Source of the DNA: Richelia sp. UBA3308
GTDB lineage: Bacteria; Cyanobacteriota; Cyanobacteriia; Cyanobacteriales; Nostocaceae
Direction: 5' to 3'
Assembly (NCBI GenBank): GCA_002361335.1
Contig: DESS01000281.1
Span: 9,496 to 49,561, forward strand
DNA length: 40,066 bases
The notes under the pieces were generated by a model. That model ran no database searches. It worked only from the letters and a program-made list of their open reading frames with translations, and was not told the DNA's origin. Made by a program: the position numbers and the translations under genes. The stretch's first letter is position 1. The number at the start of each line of letters is the position of its first letter. This document shows, piece after piece, positions 1 to 8,628 of the stretch.

Positions 1-82
1 TCTTACTTATTACTTCTTACTTTACCCCCACAGATATGATAACTGTTTAACCGGAAATGATATCACTACTCATTATTAACTC

Positions 83-1390
83 TTAAAAATTAATCAACCG
101 ATTTTCCACCCATACAGTCAAAGGTAAAAAGTATTCTCCATCCCATTCACCAAATATATCAAGGGAATATCCGCCACTGAGTGCTAGTAACTGCCAATTT
201 TTGCTGAATTTAGATTTCAAAGGAAGTAAATATTTATCTTCATCACGCACAAACCATTTATCTTCTTTTTTGATCGGAATTACTTTACTTAAACAAACAG
301 GAAATTGTTCTATCCAAGGGTTGCTGGCGAGGGCTTGGGAATATTCTTGCATCATATTTGAGATATTATTACCCGGCATGACATCCACCTGAGTTAGTTT
401 ATCTTCACGAGTTTTAAATATTCCTCGTAAAGGATAAGCAGTCTCGAAAAATACTAATTCCCCATCTATGCACCTTCCAGGTAAAAAACTAGTATCTAAT
501 GGCTGACTACCGTGAGCAAAGTTAAGAATTAATGCTTTTTGTTGCGTTTGTTTACCCCAGAGCCAATTACGTTGTATTTTCAAACGCTCTTCTTGTGTTA
601 AACTTTGTCCTAAAATCAACCAAGAATCTTTAACTCCTTGTTGCCTTAATAATTCTTGTTGATTTTGGGAAAAACCAATTTGAGTACGGATATCCGCTTG
701 CACTGAAATCGGTAAGGTTTCCAAACGCTTGAAAGCTTCAATTAAAAGATATACACGCCCTAATTGCGATAGTAATCTTTCTTGCCATCCTAAACCTGAA
801 TGAGAAATGCTCCCCATTTCCCTTAACATACGAGCCACCCCTGGCGCTTGTGCATCTACTAACCGTGCTGCAGCCTCATCCCAAAAGCTTAATGGCTGCT
901 CTTGTGCCCTTGCTAAACCGTTACTTATCAAATCCCGCAACCATACTTCTAAATCCTGCATTCCCACAGTAACTTTATTAAAACGCTTAGCTGCACGTTT
1001 TTCTTGTGCGTCGGGGTTGGTTTCAATATTTACCTTTTCTTCTTTTTTAGCTTTTCTTTGATTGCGGGCTTCAATCCATTCATTAACCCACTCCGGTTGA
1101 ATGTCTTCCGTGAATAGTTTTCGTTCATTTATTAATAAAAGAAACAAAGCAATACCGTGTTTACACGGTAGTTTTCGACTTGGACAACTGCATTTAAAAG
1201 CAGGTTCCGTCAAATCGATTTGGGTTAGATAGGGTTTTTCACCACTTCCGTGACACTTTCCCCAAGTTGCATTTTTGTTGTAACCTAATGATGACCAACG
1301 AAGGGAAGTTGCCAAAGCTTTACCATTTTTGGCTGAACTTGCATCTGGTGCTAGTGCCAAAATTTGATCAATAGTCCAGGTTGTAGACAT
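83..1390 (-). CDS. SWIM zinc-finger protein
   Basis: A 435-residue protein with a SWIM zinc-binding motif near its N terminus: Cys67-x-Cys69, then Cys76-x-His78, the CxCx(n)CxH pattern. SWIM domains are known to bind DNA or protein. In many bacteria a SWIM protein of this size sits beside a MoxR ATPase and a von Willebrand A protein; those partners are not inside this window but could lie beyond its left edge, which is downstream of this gene. The rest is mixed alpha/beta with no catalytic motif that I recognise. A charged Lys/Glu stretch at residues 112-135 looks like a linker. The start is the ATG at 1390, and the stop is 83 bases from the window edge, so the gene is complete. The SWIM call is firm; the cellular role is unknown. 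Confidence 0.85.
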   Translation of the reverse strand: MSTTWTIDQILALAPDASSAKNGKALATSLRWSSLGYNKNATWGKCHGSGEKPYLTQIDLTEPAFKCSCPSRKLPCKHGIALFLLLINERKLFTEDIQPEWVNEWIEARNQRKAKKEEKVNIETNPDAQEKRAAKRFNKVTVGMQDLEVWLRDLISNGLARAQEQPLSFWDEAAARLVDAQAPGVARMLREMGSISHSGLGWQERLLSQLGRVYLLIEAFKRLETLPISVQADIRTQIGFSQNQQELLRQQGVKDSWLILGQSLTQEERLKIQRNWLWGKQTQQKALILNFAHGSQPLDTSFLPGRCIDGELVFFETAYPLRGIFKTREDKLTQVDVMPGNNISNMMQEYSQALASNPWIEQFPVCLSKVIPIKKEDKWFVRDEDKYLLPLKSKFSKNWQLLALSGGYSLDIFGEWDGEYFLPLTVWVENRLINF

Positions 1391-1445
1391 TAATTATTAT
1401 CAATAATGGATTATTTAATTATGAATTATCAAACCTAAGTTGAGT

Positions 1446-1814
1446 TTAAACATGGTGTTTAGTATAAGTAATTTCCTCTAGTGCTTCGTAAAAACGGCAA
1501 CCCTTACACGGACCACTGGGATTAACGGCACATCTTAAATAACCCGAACGAGCATTATATTGACAACTAATGTCGCCCACAAGATAACCAACACCTTCCA
1601 AATAATAGCGATCGCCTTCTCTTATAGTCGCCGCTGCGTCAACGGGCCACTGATTATCTATTCTACGATCTTGACTTCTTGGTTGTCTAGGAAAGTTTGT
1701 AAGGGCAGCCCGTCGTAGAAGCATGCGAGTTCTAGCCCTGTTTTTACGCATTAACCACAAGGAGAATAGAGACGGTAAGAAACCAATGGCGATTACCAAA
1801 AGTGTCTTCAACAC
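1446..1814 (-). CDS. small membrane-anchored cyanobacterial protein (possibly DUF6464 family)
   Basis: The product has a hydrophobic N-terminal segment (LLVIAIGFLPSLFSLW), an Arg-rich linker and a conserved-looking C-terminal domain with a Cys pattern (SCQYNA, YLRCAVNP, GPCKGCRFY). The four cysteines could bind a metal or form disulfides. An upstream ATG at 1844 would give 132 residues, but a strong GGAGG lies inside that extension, ten bases before a GTG at 1814. I therefore prefer the GTG start (122 residues), which also puts the hydrophobic segment at the very N terminus as a signal anchor. The Cys pattern recalls a family restricted to cyanobacteria that I know as DUF6464, but this is from memory. 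Function unknown. Confidence 0.7.
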   Translation of the reverse strand: MLKTLLVIAIGFLPSLFSLWLMRKNRARTRMLLRRAALTNFPRQPRSQDRRIDNQWPVDAAATIREGDRYYLEGVGYLVGDISCQYNARSGYLRCAVNPSGPCKGCRFYEALEEITYTKHHV

Positions 1815-2136
1815 CTTATTTTTACCTCCGAATCTGCAAAGCATGGTAATAAATCTCTAAAAACTGCCATAGGACCTTTAAAATAGCATAGCTCCAATAA
1901 GCACAAACCTGTATTTTACTTCAATTTTTATAATGATTGTTTGTATAAATTGAGATTTGGTTTGAAATTTTGTTTCACCCTGCTTTTTTAGTTTTAGTCA
2001 AAATGCAGACAAAAACCAAAAAATTCAACAGACTCTAATCTAAATTAGATTTAAATAAAATTTCAATTATATTTACTAAAAAATAGAGAATATATATCGT
2101 ACCAAAAAACGATAGATAAAAATATTGCCATATTAT

Positions 2137-2742
2137 TCAAGTTTGATTTCGGGTTTTTCTGGCAACTCTCCATTCTTCTAATTTCCCTATCGAAACCGAT
2201 TTAGTCACCACATTCATATCATTTCCCCGCCAATCAATTTCCGAGTCAGTTGTAAAAACACCGCACTGCAATTCTCTTAACTGAATATTCCAATATTGAC
2301 TAAATCTATTTTTTAAAGTTATTACCTGCTCAAATACTTTATTTCGATGCTTATTTCTTCTTTTCCTTTCCGTCGCTCCCGATGCTTTTGTATCAATAAA
2401 TTTAGTCTCGATTAAAAACAGTTTTTTATCAGAAGTTAAATAGACAAAATCGCACTTGCCCAAATCCGTATAATCAGCAATTGGAGACTTTTCAAATAGC
2501 AACAACTCAGAACAATTAGGAAATAACTTTTCCAGATTCAAATACAAATAAGCTTGTAATAGAAGTTCCTTGTCATAAGGAAATCCTATTACACCCTCGA
2601 AAAATCTTTTTATGTCTTCTGGACTTTGGGGTTGAATCCTTTTACAGTATGAAACAAACTGATCTAACCCCTCAACCATCATCAAGTTTTTACTCCTCAC
2701 CCTGCTTGCCGCTAACAACTTCATGGCATCAAAAGATACCAT
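2137..2742 (-). CDS. putative PD-(D/E)XK nuclease-like protein
   Basis: A 201-residue protein of unrecognised family. The middle contains Asp98 (GKCDFVYL), a short beta turn and then Glu112-Thr-Lys114 (LFLIETKF), followed by a helix with Gln139. This matches the D...ExK core of the PD-(D/E)XK nuclease fold found in restriction, repair and toxin nucleases. The N terminus is helical and could hold a recognition or regulatory region. A basic patch (ERKRRNKHRNK, residues 125-135) follows the core and could contact nucleic acid. No methyltransferase or immunity partner is adjacent. The start is the ATG at 2742 without a clear ribosome site; an ATG at codon 7 is an alternative. It is AT-rich, like accessory genes. 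The nuclease call is an inference from motif spacing only. Confidence 0.55.
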   Translation of the reverse strand: MVSFDAMKLLAASRVRSKNLMMVEGLDQFVSYCKRIQPQSPEDIKRFFEGVIGFPYDKELLLQAYLYLNLEKLFPNCSELLLFEKSPIADYTDLGKCDFVYLTSDKKLFLIETKFIDTKASGATERKRRNKHRNKVFEQVITLKNRFSQYWNIQLRELQCGVFTTDSEIDWRGNDMNVVTKSVSIGKLEEWRVARKTRNQT

Positions 2743-2950
2743 TATTTACGTAGAAAAATCATCAGCAAAATTAACCAAACAAACGATGATTCATCGGCTG
2801 TGATAAGGTAATCTACTGTTGACGATTTAATAATTGCAAAGTAAAACAAGGTCAAAGCTTAAAACTCTGCATATTAAATGTAAATAATTTTAGATTTTAG
2901 ATTCTAAATTTATAACTCCGTTCCTGCTAATACTACTGACTTCGTTCCTG

Positions 2951-4327
2951 CTAATTTTTCATAGTCAGTGGTTGAATACGGGCAAAAAATCTGCCATTAT
3001 GTAAAGCCATAATCGCACTTGTTGAATCTTGTACCCAGTATTGTCTGCCAAAGCGAACCCGCTGAAGTGAATTTCCAGCTTGAATAATGCCAATAACAGG
3101 TATTTTTCCTTTTTCTTTTTCACCAGATTTTTCTTTTAAATCTTTTAAAATTGTTCTCAGTTTATGATGTTCTTCAATGGTAGCTGCTTGTTGAGGAGTC
3201 ATTTCTATCAAGACTAATTCTACATTTTCTACTGGTTCTGCATCGTCAACTATTAATTGAGCTTGATCATCTTTTTTATCAACTTTTCCCCAAATAATTA
3301 ATTTTGCATCTACTTGTAAAATTGAGTTTATTCTTTCGTAAGTTTTGGGAAAAACTACTGCTTCCCCTGTTGTAGTTAAATCCTCTATTTGTAATATTGC
3401 CATTGGATCGCCTTTTTTAGTTATCACCTTTTTGACATTATTAAGCATGACAACTACACAAACCATTGCTTCCTCTCTCTGAAATTTGAGCTGCGTCATA
3501 TTTATCGGTGAAAGAAGTTTCGTGGATTCGGATTTACGTATCGATTTCAGCGGATGATCCGATACATAAAAACCCAAAAGTTCTTTTTCCATTCGCAACT
3601 TTTCTTGAGGAGGTAAATCTGGCACTTCTTTGGCTTTCGGAGGATTTAATACTGTATTCATCCCCTGATTATTTGCACCTGTATTATTACTCCAGGTACC
3701 ACCCAATAAATCGAATAGATTCCCTTGTCCACTTGCTCTATCCCTAGCGCGAGACTGTGCCCAATCGTATACTGGTTCTAAATCATGAATTAACTGATTG
3801 CGATTAGAGTTAATTTTGTCAAAAGCTCCACAGTTTATCAAAGACTGTAAAGTTCGACGATTTACCGTACCCAAATCAACGCGATCGCAAAAATCCGCTA
3901 AGGATTTAAATTTCCCTCCTTCTTCTCTTGCTTCTAAAATACAATTTCTGGCGTTTTCTCCCACATTACGTACTGCTGACAATCCAAATAAAATTTTCCC
4001 CCCTGAAGGTGTAAAATCTACTTCTGAGCTGTTAATATCAGGCGATTCTATTTGAATACCCATATTCATACAGGTGGCAATATATTTTTGCACTTTATCT
4101 TTATCCCCACTGTTGGCTGTCAACAATGCCGCCATATACTCTAAGGGATAATTCGCTTTTAAGTAAGCAGTTTGATATGTTACATACCCGTAGGCTGTAG
4201 AGTGAGATTTATTGAAACAATTGGAAGCAATCAATCCATTTTTAATTACAAAATTATGGTCTCTTTCCAATCCGATATCATACACATTCTGTGTTTTTAG
4301 AGATTTTCTAGATACGATTTTGACCAT
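2951..4327 (-). CDS. dnaE: DNA polymerase III alpha subunit, C-terminal half, with split-intein C fragment
   Basis: This encodes the C-terminal part of the replicative polymerase, preceded by a 36-residue C-intein (starts MVKIVSRKSL, ends GLIASN). It closely resembles Npu DnaE IntC, with the block-F DHNF (His24) and terminal Asn36. The first extein residue is Cys, in CFNKSHSTAYGY. In cyanobacteria DnaE is made from two distant genes and joined by protein trans-splicing. The extein part is 422 residues: the end of the polymerase core, the helix-hairpin-helix region (RRTLQSLINCGAFD), then an OB-fold domain and C-terminal region. The N-half gene is not in the window. An in-frame ATG at 4342 would add five residues, but the start at 4327 gives the canonical intein start. 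The region upstream is partly duplicated (see 4465-4637). Confidence 0.95.
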   Translation of the reverse strand: MVKIVSRKSLKTQNVYDIGLERDHNFVIKNGLIASNCFNKSHSTAYGYVTYQTAYLKANYPLEYMAALLTANSGDKDKVQKYIATCMNMGIQIESPDINSSEVDFTPSGGKILFGLSAVRNVGENARNCILEAREEGGKFKSLADFCDRVDLGTVNRRTLQSLINCGAFDKINSNRNQLIHDLEPVYDWAQSRARDRASGQGNLFDLLGGTWSNNTGANNQGMNTVLNPPKAKEVPDLPPQEKLRMEKELLGFYVSDHPLKSIRKSESTKLLSPINMTQLKFQREEAMVCVVVMLNNVKKVITKKGDPMAILQIEDLTTTGEAVVFPKTYERINSILQVDAKLIIWGKVDKKDDQAQLIVDDAEPVENVELVLIEMTPQQAATIEEHHKLRTILKDLKEKSGEKEKGKIPVIGIIQAGNSLQRVRFGRQYWVQDSTSAIMALHNGRFFARIQPLTMKN

Positions 4328-4637
4328 AATTTCTACTCTCAAGCATTAGCATTTATAATTCTAATTTATATTTTTTCATTTACTGACAAATATAGTTACA
4401 TAAATTGATAATTACGATCGTTCTTTTTGATATAACCAGCAATTAACATTCATTTAGAGGGATAATTCTGTGTTTTTAGAGATTTTCTAGATAGGATTTT
4501 GACCATAAATTCTACTCTCAAGTATTAGCATTAATAATTCTAATTTAGATTTTTTCATTTACTGAGAAATATAGTTACATAAATTGATAATTACGATAAT
4601 TATTTTTGATGTAACCAGCAATTAACATTCATTTAGA
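4286..4637. repeat. tandem duplication of the dnaE-C 5' end and upstream region (2 x about 173 bp)
   Basis: Copy 1 (4286-4458) and copy 2 (4465-4637) are direct repeats offset by 179 bp and separated by six bases. By eye they are more than 90% identical. Each contains, on the minus strand, the upstream AT-rich region plus the ATG and about the first 14 codons of the split C-intein. Copy 1 is continuous with the working gene; copy 2 is cut off after the codon for Asn14. Sequence differences are scattered substitutions, so the duplication is not brand new. Confidence 0.9.
4450..4506 (-). pseudogene. truncated duplicate of the DnaE split C-intein start (18-codon remnant)
   Basis: On the minus strand the duplicated start reads MVKILSRKSLKTQN, then leaves the repeat (YPSK) and stops at TGA. 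It matches the working intein in the first 14 residues except Val5 to Leu. It lacks the DHNF and ASN blocks needed for splicing, so it cannot be an active intein. If transcription begins at the upstream copy of the promoter, this mini-ORF lies in the leader of the functional dnaE-C message. It may be a simple relic or may affect translation of the gene behind it; the sequence does not decide between these. Confidence 0.75.
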
Positions 4638-4742
4638 CTCTTAACAATGCCCTTTTGGTCCAATTAGCTCATTAGCACTATTAAACAAGATGTACTAAAA
4701 TCAATCACTTGAGTCAGTTTAGTATTTTGGGAGTATTAATGC

Positions 4743-6206
4743 ATGGCATCCATACGCGAATTGCACAAACAATTAATTAATAAAGAGCGCTCTGCGGTTG
4801 AAATTGCCCAAGAAGCTTTAAACCGCATCCAACAATTAGAACCGAAAGTTCATAGCTTCTTGCACGTAACCCAAGAAGCAGCCCTACAACAAGCGCGAAA
4901 AGTGGATGCCAAAATCGCCGCAGGGGAAGAAATTGGTTTGCTCGCTGGAATTCCCATCGGTATTAAAGATAATATGTGTACCAAAGGAATCCCCACAACC
5001 TGCGCCTCGAAAATTTTAGAGAATTTTATACCACCTTATGAGTCTACAGTTACCCAAAAACTTGCCGATGCAGGGGCTGTAATGGTGGGTAAAACCAACT
5101 TAGATGAATTTGCGATGGGAAGTTCCTGTGAAACTTCTGCCTATAATGTTACATCGAACCCTTGGGATTTATCCCGAGTTCCTGGTGGTTCCTCCGGTGG
5201 CTCCGCAGCGGCGGTAGCAGCTCAAGAATGCACGGTTTCTCTAGGTTCCGATACCGGTGGTTCAATTCGTCTACCAGCATCATTTTGCGGTATAGTGGGT
5301 ATGAAACCAACATACGGATTAGTTTCCCGTTACGGATTAGTCGCCTTTGCTTCTTCCTTAGACCAAATCGGACCATTTTCTCGCAGTGTAGAAGATGCAG
5401 CTATACTTTTAGGTGAAATTGCCGGATACGATCCAAAAGATTCTACCAGTTTAAAAGTTTCCATACCTAATTACACCGAAAGTTTAAAACCAGATTTTAA
5501 ACCAAGAGGCAAAATCAGAATCGGTATAATCAAGGAGACTTTTGGTGAAGGTTTAGACTCGCAAGTTGAACAAGCAGTTACTAAAGCCGTAGATACTTTA
5601 CAAGAATTAGGCGCAGAAATTCATGTTATTTCCTGTCCTCGGTACCGCTACGGTGTACCTATTTACTATATAATTGCTCCATCCGAAGCATCAGCTAACC
5701 TTGCCCGTTACGATGGCGTTAAATATGGTTATCGTGCAGAAGATGCTGATAACCTTTTATCCATGTACACTCGCACCCGCTCTACAGGTTTCGGTGCAGA
5801 AGTGAAACGTCGTATCATGATTGGAACCTACGCTCTGAGTGCCGGTTATTATGACGCTTACTATCTTAAAGCTCAAAAGGTTCGTACATTAATCAAAGAA
5901 GACTTTGAAAAAGCCTTTCAACAAGTTGATGTATTAGCTTGTCCAACTGCTCCAATGGCTGCATTTAAAGCAGGAGAAAAAACTTCAGATCCCCTGAGTA
6001 TGTATTTAAGTGATTTAATGACAATACCTGTGAATTTAGCAGGTTTACCCGGTATAAGCATTCCTTGTGGTTTTAACGATCAAGGAATACCAATTGGACT
6101 GCAATTAATTGGTAAAGTACTCCGAGAAGACCAATTATTTCAAGTCGCTTACGCATACGAACAAGCTACAGAATGGCATTTACGTACACCCAGTCTAATT
6201 AGTTAG
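4743..6206 (+). CDS. gatA: aspartyl/glutamyl-tRNA(Asn/Gln) amidotransferase subunit A
   Basis: GatA (487 residues, normal length) is the amidase subunit of the GatCAB complex, which converts Glu-tRNA(Gln), and in some organisms Asp-tRNA(Asn), to the amide form using ammonia from glutamine. The amidase-signature triad is intact: Lys75 (GIKDN), Ser150 (GGSSGGS) and nucleophile Ser174 (DTGGSIR), spaced as in characterised GatA proteins. The start at 4743 is preceded by GGGAG. An ATG four bases earlier is in another frame and ends after 13 codons. gatB and gatC are not adjacent, as is usual in cyanobacteria. It is divergent from dnaE-C across a spacer largely filled by the duplicated intein start. 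Confidence 0.97.
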   Translation: MASIRELHKQLINKERSAVEIAQEALNRIQQLEPKVHSFLHVTQEAALQQARKVDAKIAAGEEIGLLAGIPIGIKDNMCTKGIPTTCASKILENFIPPYESTVTQKLADAGAVMVGKTNLDEFAMGSSCETSAYNVTSNPWDLSRVPGGSSGGSAAAVAAQECTVSLGSDTGGSIRLPASFCGIVGMKPTYGLVSRYGLVAFASSLDQIGPFSRSVEDAAILLGEIAGYDPKDSTSLKVSIPNYTESLKPDFKPRGKIRIGIIKETFGEGLDSQVEQAVTKAVDTLQELGAEIHVISCPRYRYGVPIYYIIAPSEASANLARYDGVKYGYRAEDADNLLSMYTRTRSTGFGAEVKRRIMIGTYALSAGYYDAYYLKAQKVRTLIKEDFEKAFQQVDVLACPTAPMAAFKAGEKTSDPLSMYLSDLMTIPVNLAGLPGISIPCGFNDQGIPIGLQLIGKVLREDQLFQVAYAYEQATEWHLRTPSLIS

Positions 6207-6288
6207 GAGCGCCCCAGGAGGGGAAGTCAAAAGTATCAAGATAATAAGTATCAAGGTAATAAGTACTAAATCCCCTCCCTAGGAATAA

Positions 6289-6346
6289 AGAAACACCCGT
6301 TTTTTTTGAAAGCTAGTTTTTACAAGGGTTTTGGCTGGTGTTTCTT
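6289..6346. terminator. inverted repeat downstream of gatA, possible terminator
   Basis: Perfect 10-bp arms AAGAAACACC / GGTGTTTCTT with a 38-base loop. It lies 80-140 bases after the gatA stop. There is no T-run after the plus-strand hairpin, so it may be a transcript-end stabiliser or simply a repeat and not a classical intrinsic terminator. Confidence 0.3.
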
Positions 6347-6905
6347 GAAAGCAACCCAGTTAGTCTTTCTTGAGCGATCGCAAAGCCCATGCCCTTTGGG
6401 CTTATCGCAACTGAAGGATTTAGTAAATCGTTAGAGTTTTAATTTATTCAAGATTTTTCACCCGCGAAAAATTCAAAATGGCCGTGACGTGAGATAATAA
6501 ATTTATGAAAGTGATTTTGTTATAATCGGAATCTTAGTAAAATTTTTAAAAACGGCAATATTACCATTATAATAAATACCTTTAAAAAAATAATATCACA
6601 AAGTGCCACCGTGAATCAAAAAAGCGCGATTTTTGAATACTGAGATTAAAATAGTATTTAAAATGACTAACGATAGGTAAAAATAGTATTTATATTGAGA
6701 AAAAACCGGTGTTATATAAATTGTGTTTGTGATAAAGAACACATAGATAGCAAAAACAACGCTTCTTTTCAAGTAGGCGTAGGGCATCTCCGGCTTTAGC
6801 TAAAAATTCTAGTTGCAAAATTTCGCGAGGATGGATATTTAGTAAACGGTTATTATTCTTCAATTTAATTCTTAATTCTCAATGATTGGGTTATCGCCTT
6901 CGTTG

Positions 6906-6935
6906 TGTAGAGACGTGAAATTTCACGTCTCTACA
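6906..6935. repeat. perfect 30-bp palindrome (TGTAGAGACGT arms)
   Basis: The arms begin TGTAGAGACG and close on GTGAAATTTCAC. A second palindrome with the same outer 11 bases but a different centre is at 9955-9984. Palindromes with these arms are a common dispersed repeat in Nostocales. It is located just downstream of the minus-strand RodZ-like gene and could act as a transcription end for it. Confidence 0.8.
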
Positions 6936-6985
6936 ATATATCAGAACTAATACAATTTACCCTTCCATAGAATTAATCAACTAGT

Positions 6986-7789
6986 TTACTCGCCAGCTAG
7001 TGGTGTGTAAGTAACTGTTTTCACATCATTGACAGAACCCAAAGGAACGGGTTTGCTTTGATTAACCGAAACAATTACTGCACCTGCATTACCGGAACGT
7101 ATAGTTAATTTTTCTTTAGCACTAAAGCTTTTTTTATCTCCTTTTTGTAATGTTCCTTCAAATACTTTTTTATCGTCGGTTATTACTCTCACCCAGGATT
7201 CATCTTTTAAATCTAAACTAACTTTTACACCTTTAGTGGTTTTTGGAGTTGGTTTTGCGGCTGGTTTTGCGGCTGGTTTTGCACTTGCTTTGGGTTTTAA
7301 TAATACTGCTGAGGAGGGAGCTTTCGGTTTTGGCTGGGTTTTTCCTTCCGAGACATTTGATGAATATTTATTTTGACTAACAGTTTGCTCTGCTGGTTTC
7401 GGACCAAGTAAGTAAAATAGTCCTAAAGAAGCACCAACTATTAACAAAACGTAAGGTACTGCTAAAGGTATATATATATTTGCTTTATTAGTAAAATCAC
7501 TATTTTCTTGCGGTATTGGTGGAGGAGAAGCAATATCCCCAAATTCTTGACTTAATGCCCTACCATCAAGTCCTAAAGCATCTGCATAACGACGGATAAA
7601 CCCGCTAATATATACCGGTTCTGGTAAATCTTCAAATCTTCCTTCCTCTAAAGCATTTAAAAAAACTGGTCGAACAAGTATTTTTGCTGCTACTTGCTCT
7701 AAAGCTATTGCTTTTTGTTCTCTTACTTGGCGTAATTTTTGAGTTATCTGCTTTAGTTTCTCCCCTTGTTCTTCGTTTAACAGCTTCAC
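6986..7789 (-). CDS. RodZ-like HTH / single-pass membrane protein with DUF4115-like domain
   Basis: A 267-residue protein with the RodZ order of domains. A cytoplasmic HTH_25-type helix-turn-helix spans about residues 10-85 (LRQVREQKAIALEQVAAKI, YISGFIRRYADALGLD). One transmembrane helix lies at 107-129. An Ala/Pro/Lys-rich linker follows at about 150-185 with KPAAKPAAKP repeats. A C-terminal beta domain at about 188-267 (VSLDLKDESWVRVITDDK) resembles DUF4115. RodZ links MreB filaments to the wall-elongation machinery in rod-shaped bacteria, and the HTH serves protein contact more than DNA binding; whether this holds here is inference. The start ATG at 7789 has GGGAG upstream on the minus strand. 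It is divergent from a second HTH_25 membrane protein at 8629. Confidence 0.85.
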   Translation of the reverse strand: MKLLNEEQGEKLKQITQKLRQVREQKAIALEQVAAKILVRPVFLNALEEGRFEDLPEPVYISGFIRRYADALGLDGRALSQEFGDIASPPPIPQENSDFTNKANIYIPLAVPYVLLIVGASLGLFYLLGPKPAEQTVSQNKYSSNVSEGKTQPKPKAPSSAVLLKPKASAKPAAKPAAKPTPKTTKGVKVSLDLKDESWVRVITDDKKVFEGTLQKGDKKSFSAKEKLTIRSGNAGAVIVSVNQSKPVPLGSVNDVKTVTYTPLAGE

Positions 7790-8628
7790 GATGGTCTCCC
7801 TGTAGTTTTTAATGTCTTATATTCAATAGAGAAATCACTGAAAATGATGTATTTTATCCAACTTTTCAGTCAAAATCATGGAAATTTATTGTATGATGAT
7901 ACATTTTGATTGCAACACTAATTAATAAAAGTACATACTGCATCTCAAATGTATTTAAGATATAGCGACGAGTGTCACAATCTCAAAGAATTGATTTTCA
8001 TCTACTTAAGTTTTCTTAATAAATAGGCGATTGAACGCTCACAAAACGATGATTAAGCAATCTTCTATTGTCTAGGAATAAAATTAGTACTTCTTAACAA
8101 TCAAAGAATACATGTTTTCTTAATATTTTCTAAATGGAATTAGACTAATATCCTGCAAATGACAATTAAACCAACATTCAATTTAGTGGAAAATTGTCAT
8201 CTCTCCGAAGTAATACTTTCATATAATATAAAACAATTTTATTGAACACACAATTGAAATTATTATTTCATTTAACTGCTTAGCATAAATTAATAATTAA
8301 TCCTTTAAATCAAGGATTTACGATATTTTGTCAGTAGACATGAAGATATAAAATATACTTTTGAAAAAGCTAATCAGTGGATATTAATAATTTGTAATTA
8401 TAACAATGATGGTGTTTTTGTATAAATACCAAGTAAAAAATACTTACAAATTTTGTTTTCAAAGTCACAGATACCACTAAAAAGGCGATTTTACTCAAAT
8501 AATTAATTTTTTGCGAAAAGGATAATTAGTTTATACGCAGCAATCCGGAAATGTCAAGAAAGTCGTGAAGAAATTACACAGGTAAAAATACGCTCTTATT
8601 CAAGTGCCCTTCATTTACTCTTGTAATT
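7790..8628. other. 839-bp AT-rich spacer between two divergent RodZ-like genes
   Basis: No ORF, tRNA or clear structured RNA is seen on either strand. The stretch is strongly AT-rich with many poly-A/T runs, and should hold the promoters for both flanking genes, but no promoter box stands out enough to call. Confidence 0.5.

Larger units (their letters stand above)
6207..6985. other. intergenic region with hairpin and dispersed repeats
   Basis: No convincing gene is seen. It holds short tandem repeats around 6235-6270 (AGTATCAAG/ATAATAAGT units) and a perfect 10-bp inverted repeat, AAGAAACACC (6289-6298) with GGTGTTTCTT (6337-6346), about 80 bases after gatA. There is a HIP1 site at 6374 and a small hairpin-type repeat (AAGCCC...GGGCTT) just after it. 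A perfect 30-bp palindrome lies at 6906-6935 (listed separately). The rest is AT-rich. A 63-codon minus-strand ORF at 6596-6787 is not convincing. Confidence 0.5.

Noticed and set aside
6596..6787. 63-codon minus-strand ORF with hydrophobic product
   Set aside because: AT-rich composition gives Ile/Tyr/Phe-rich chance peptides; no ribosome site, and the first codons lie in a repeat-like stretch.
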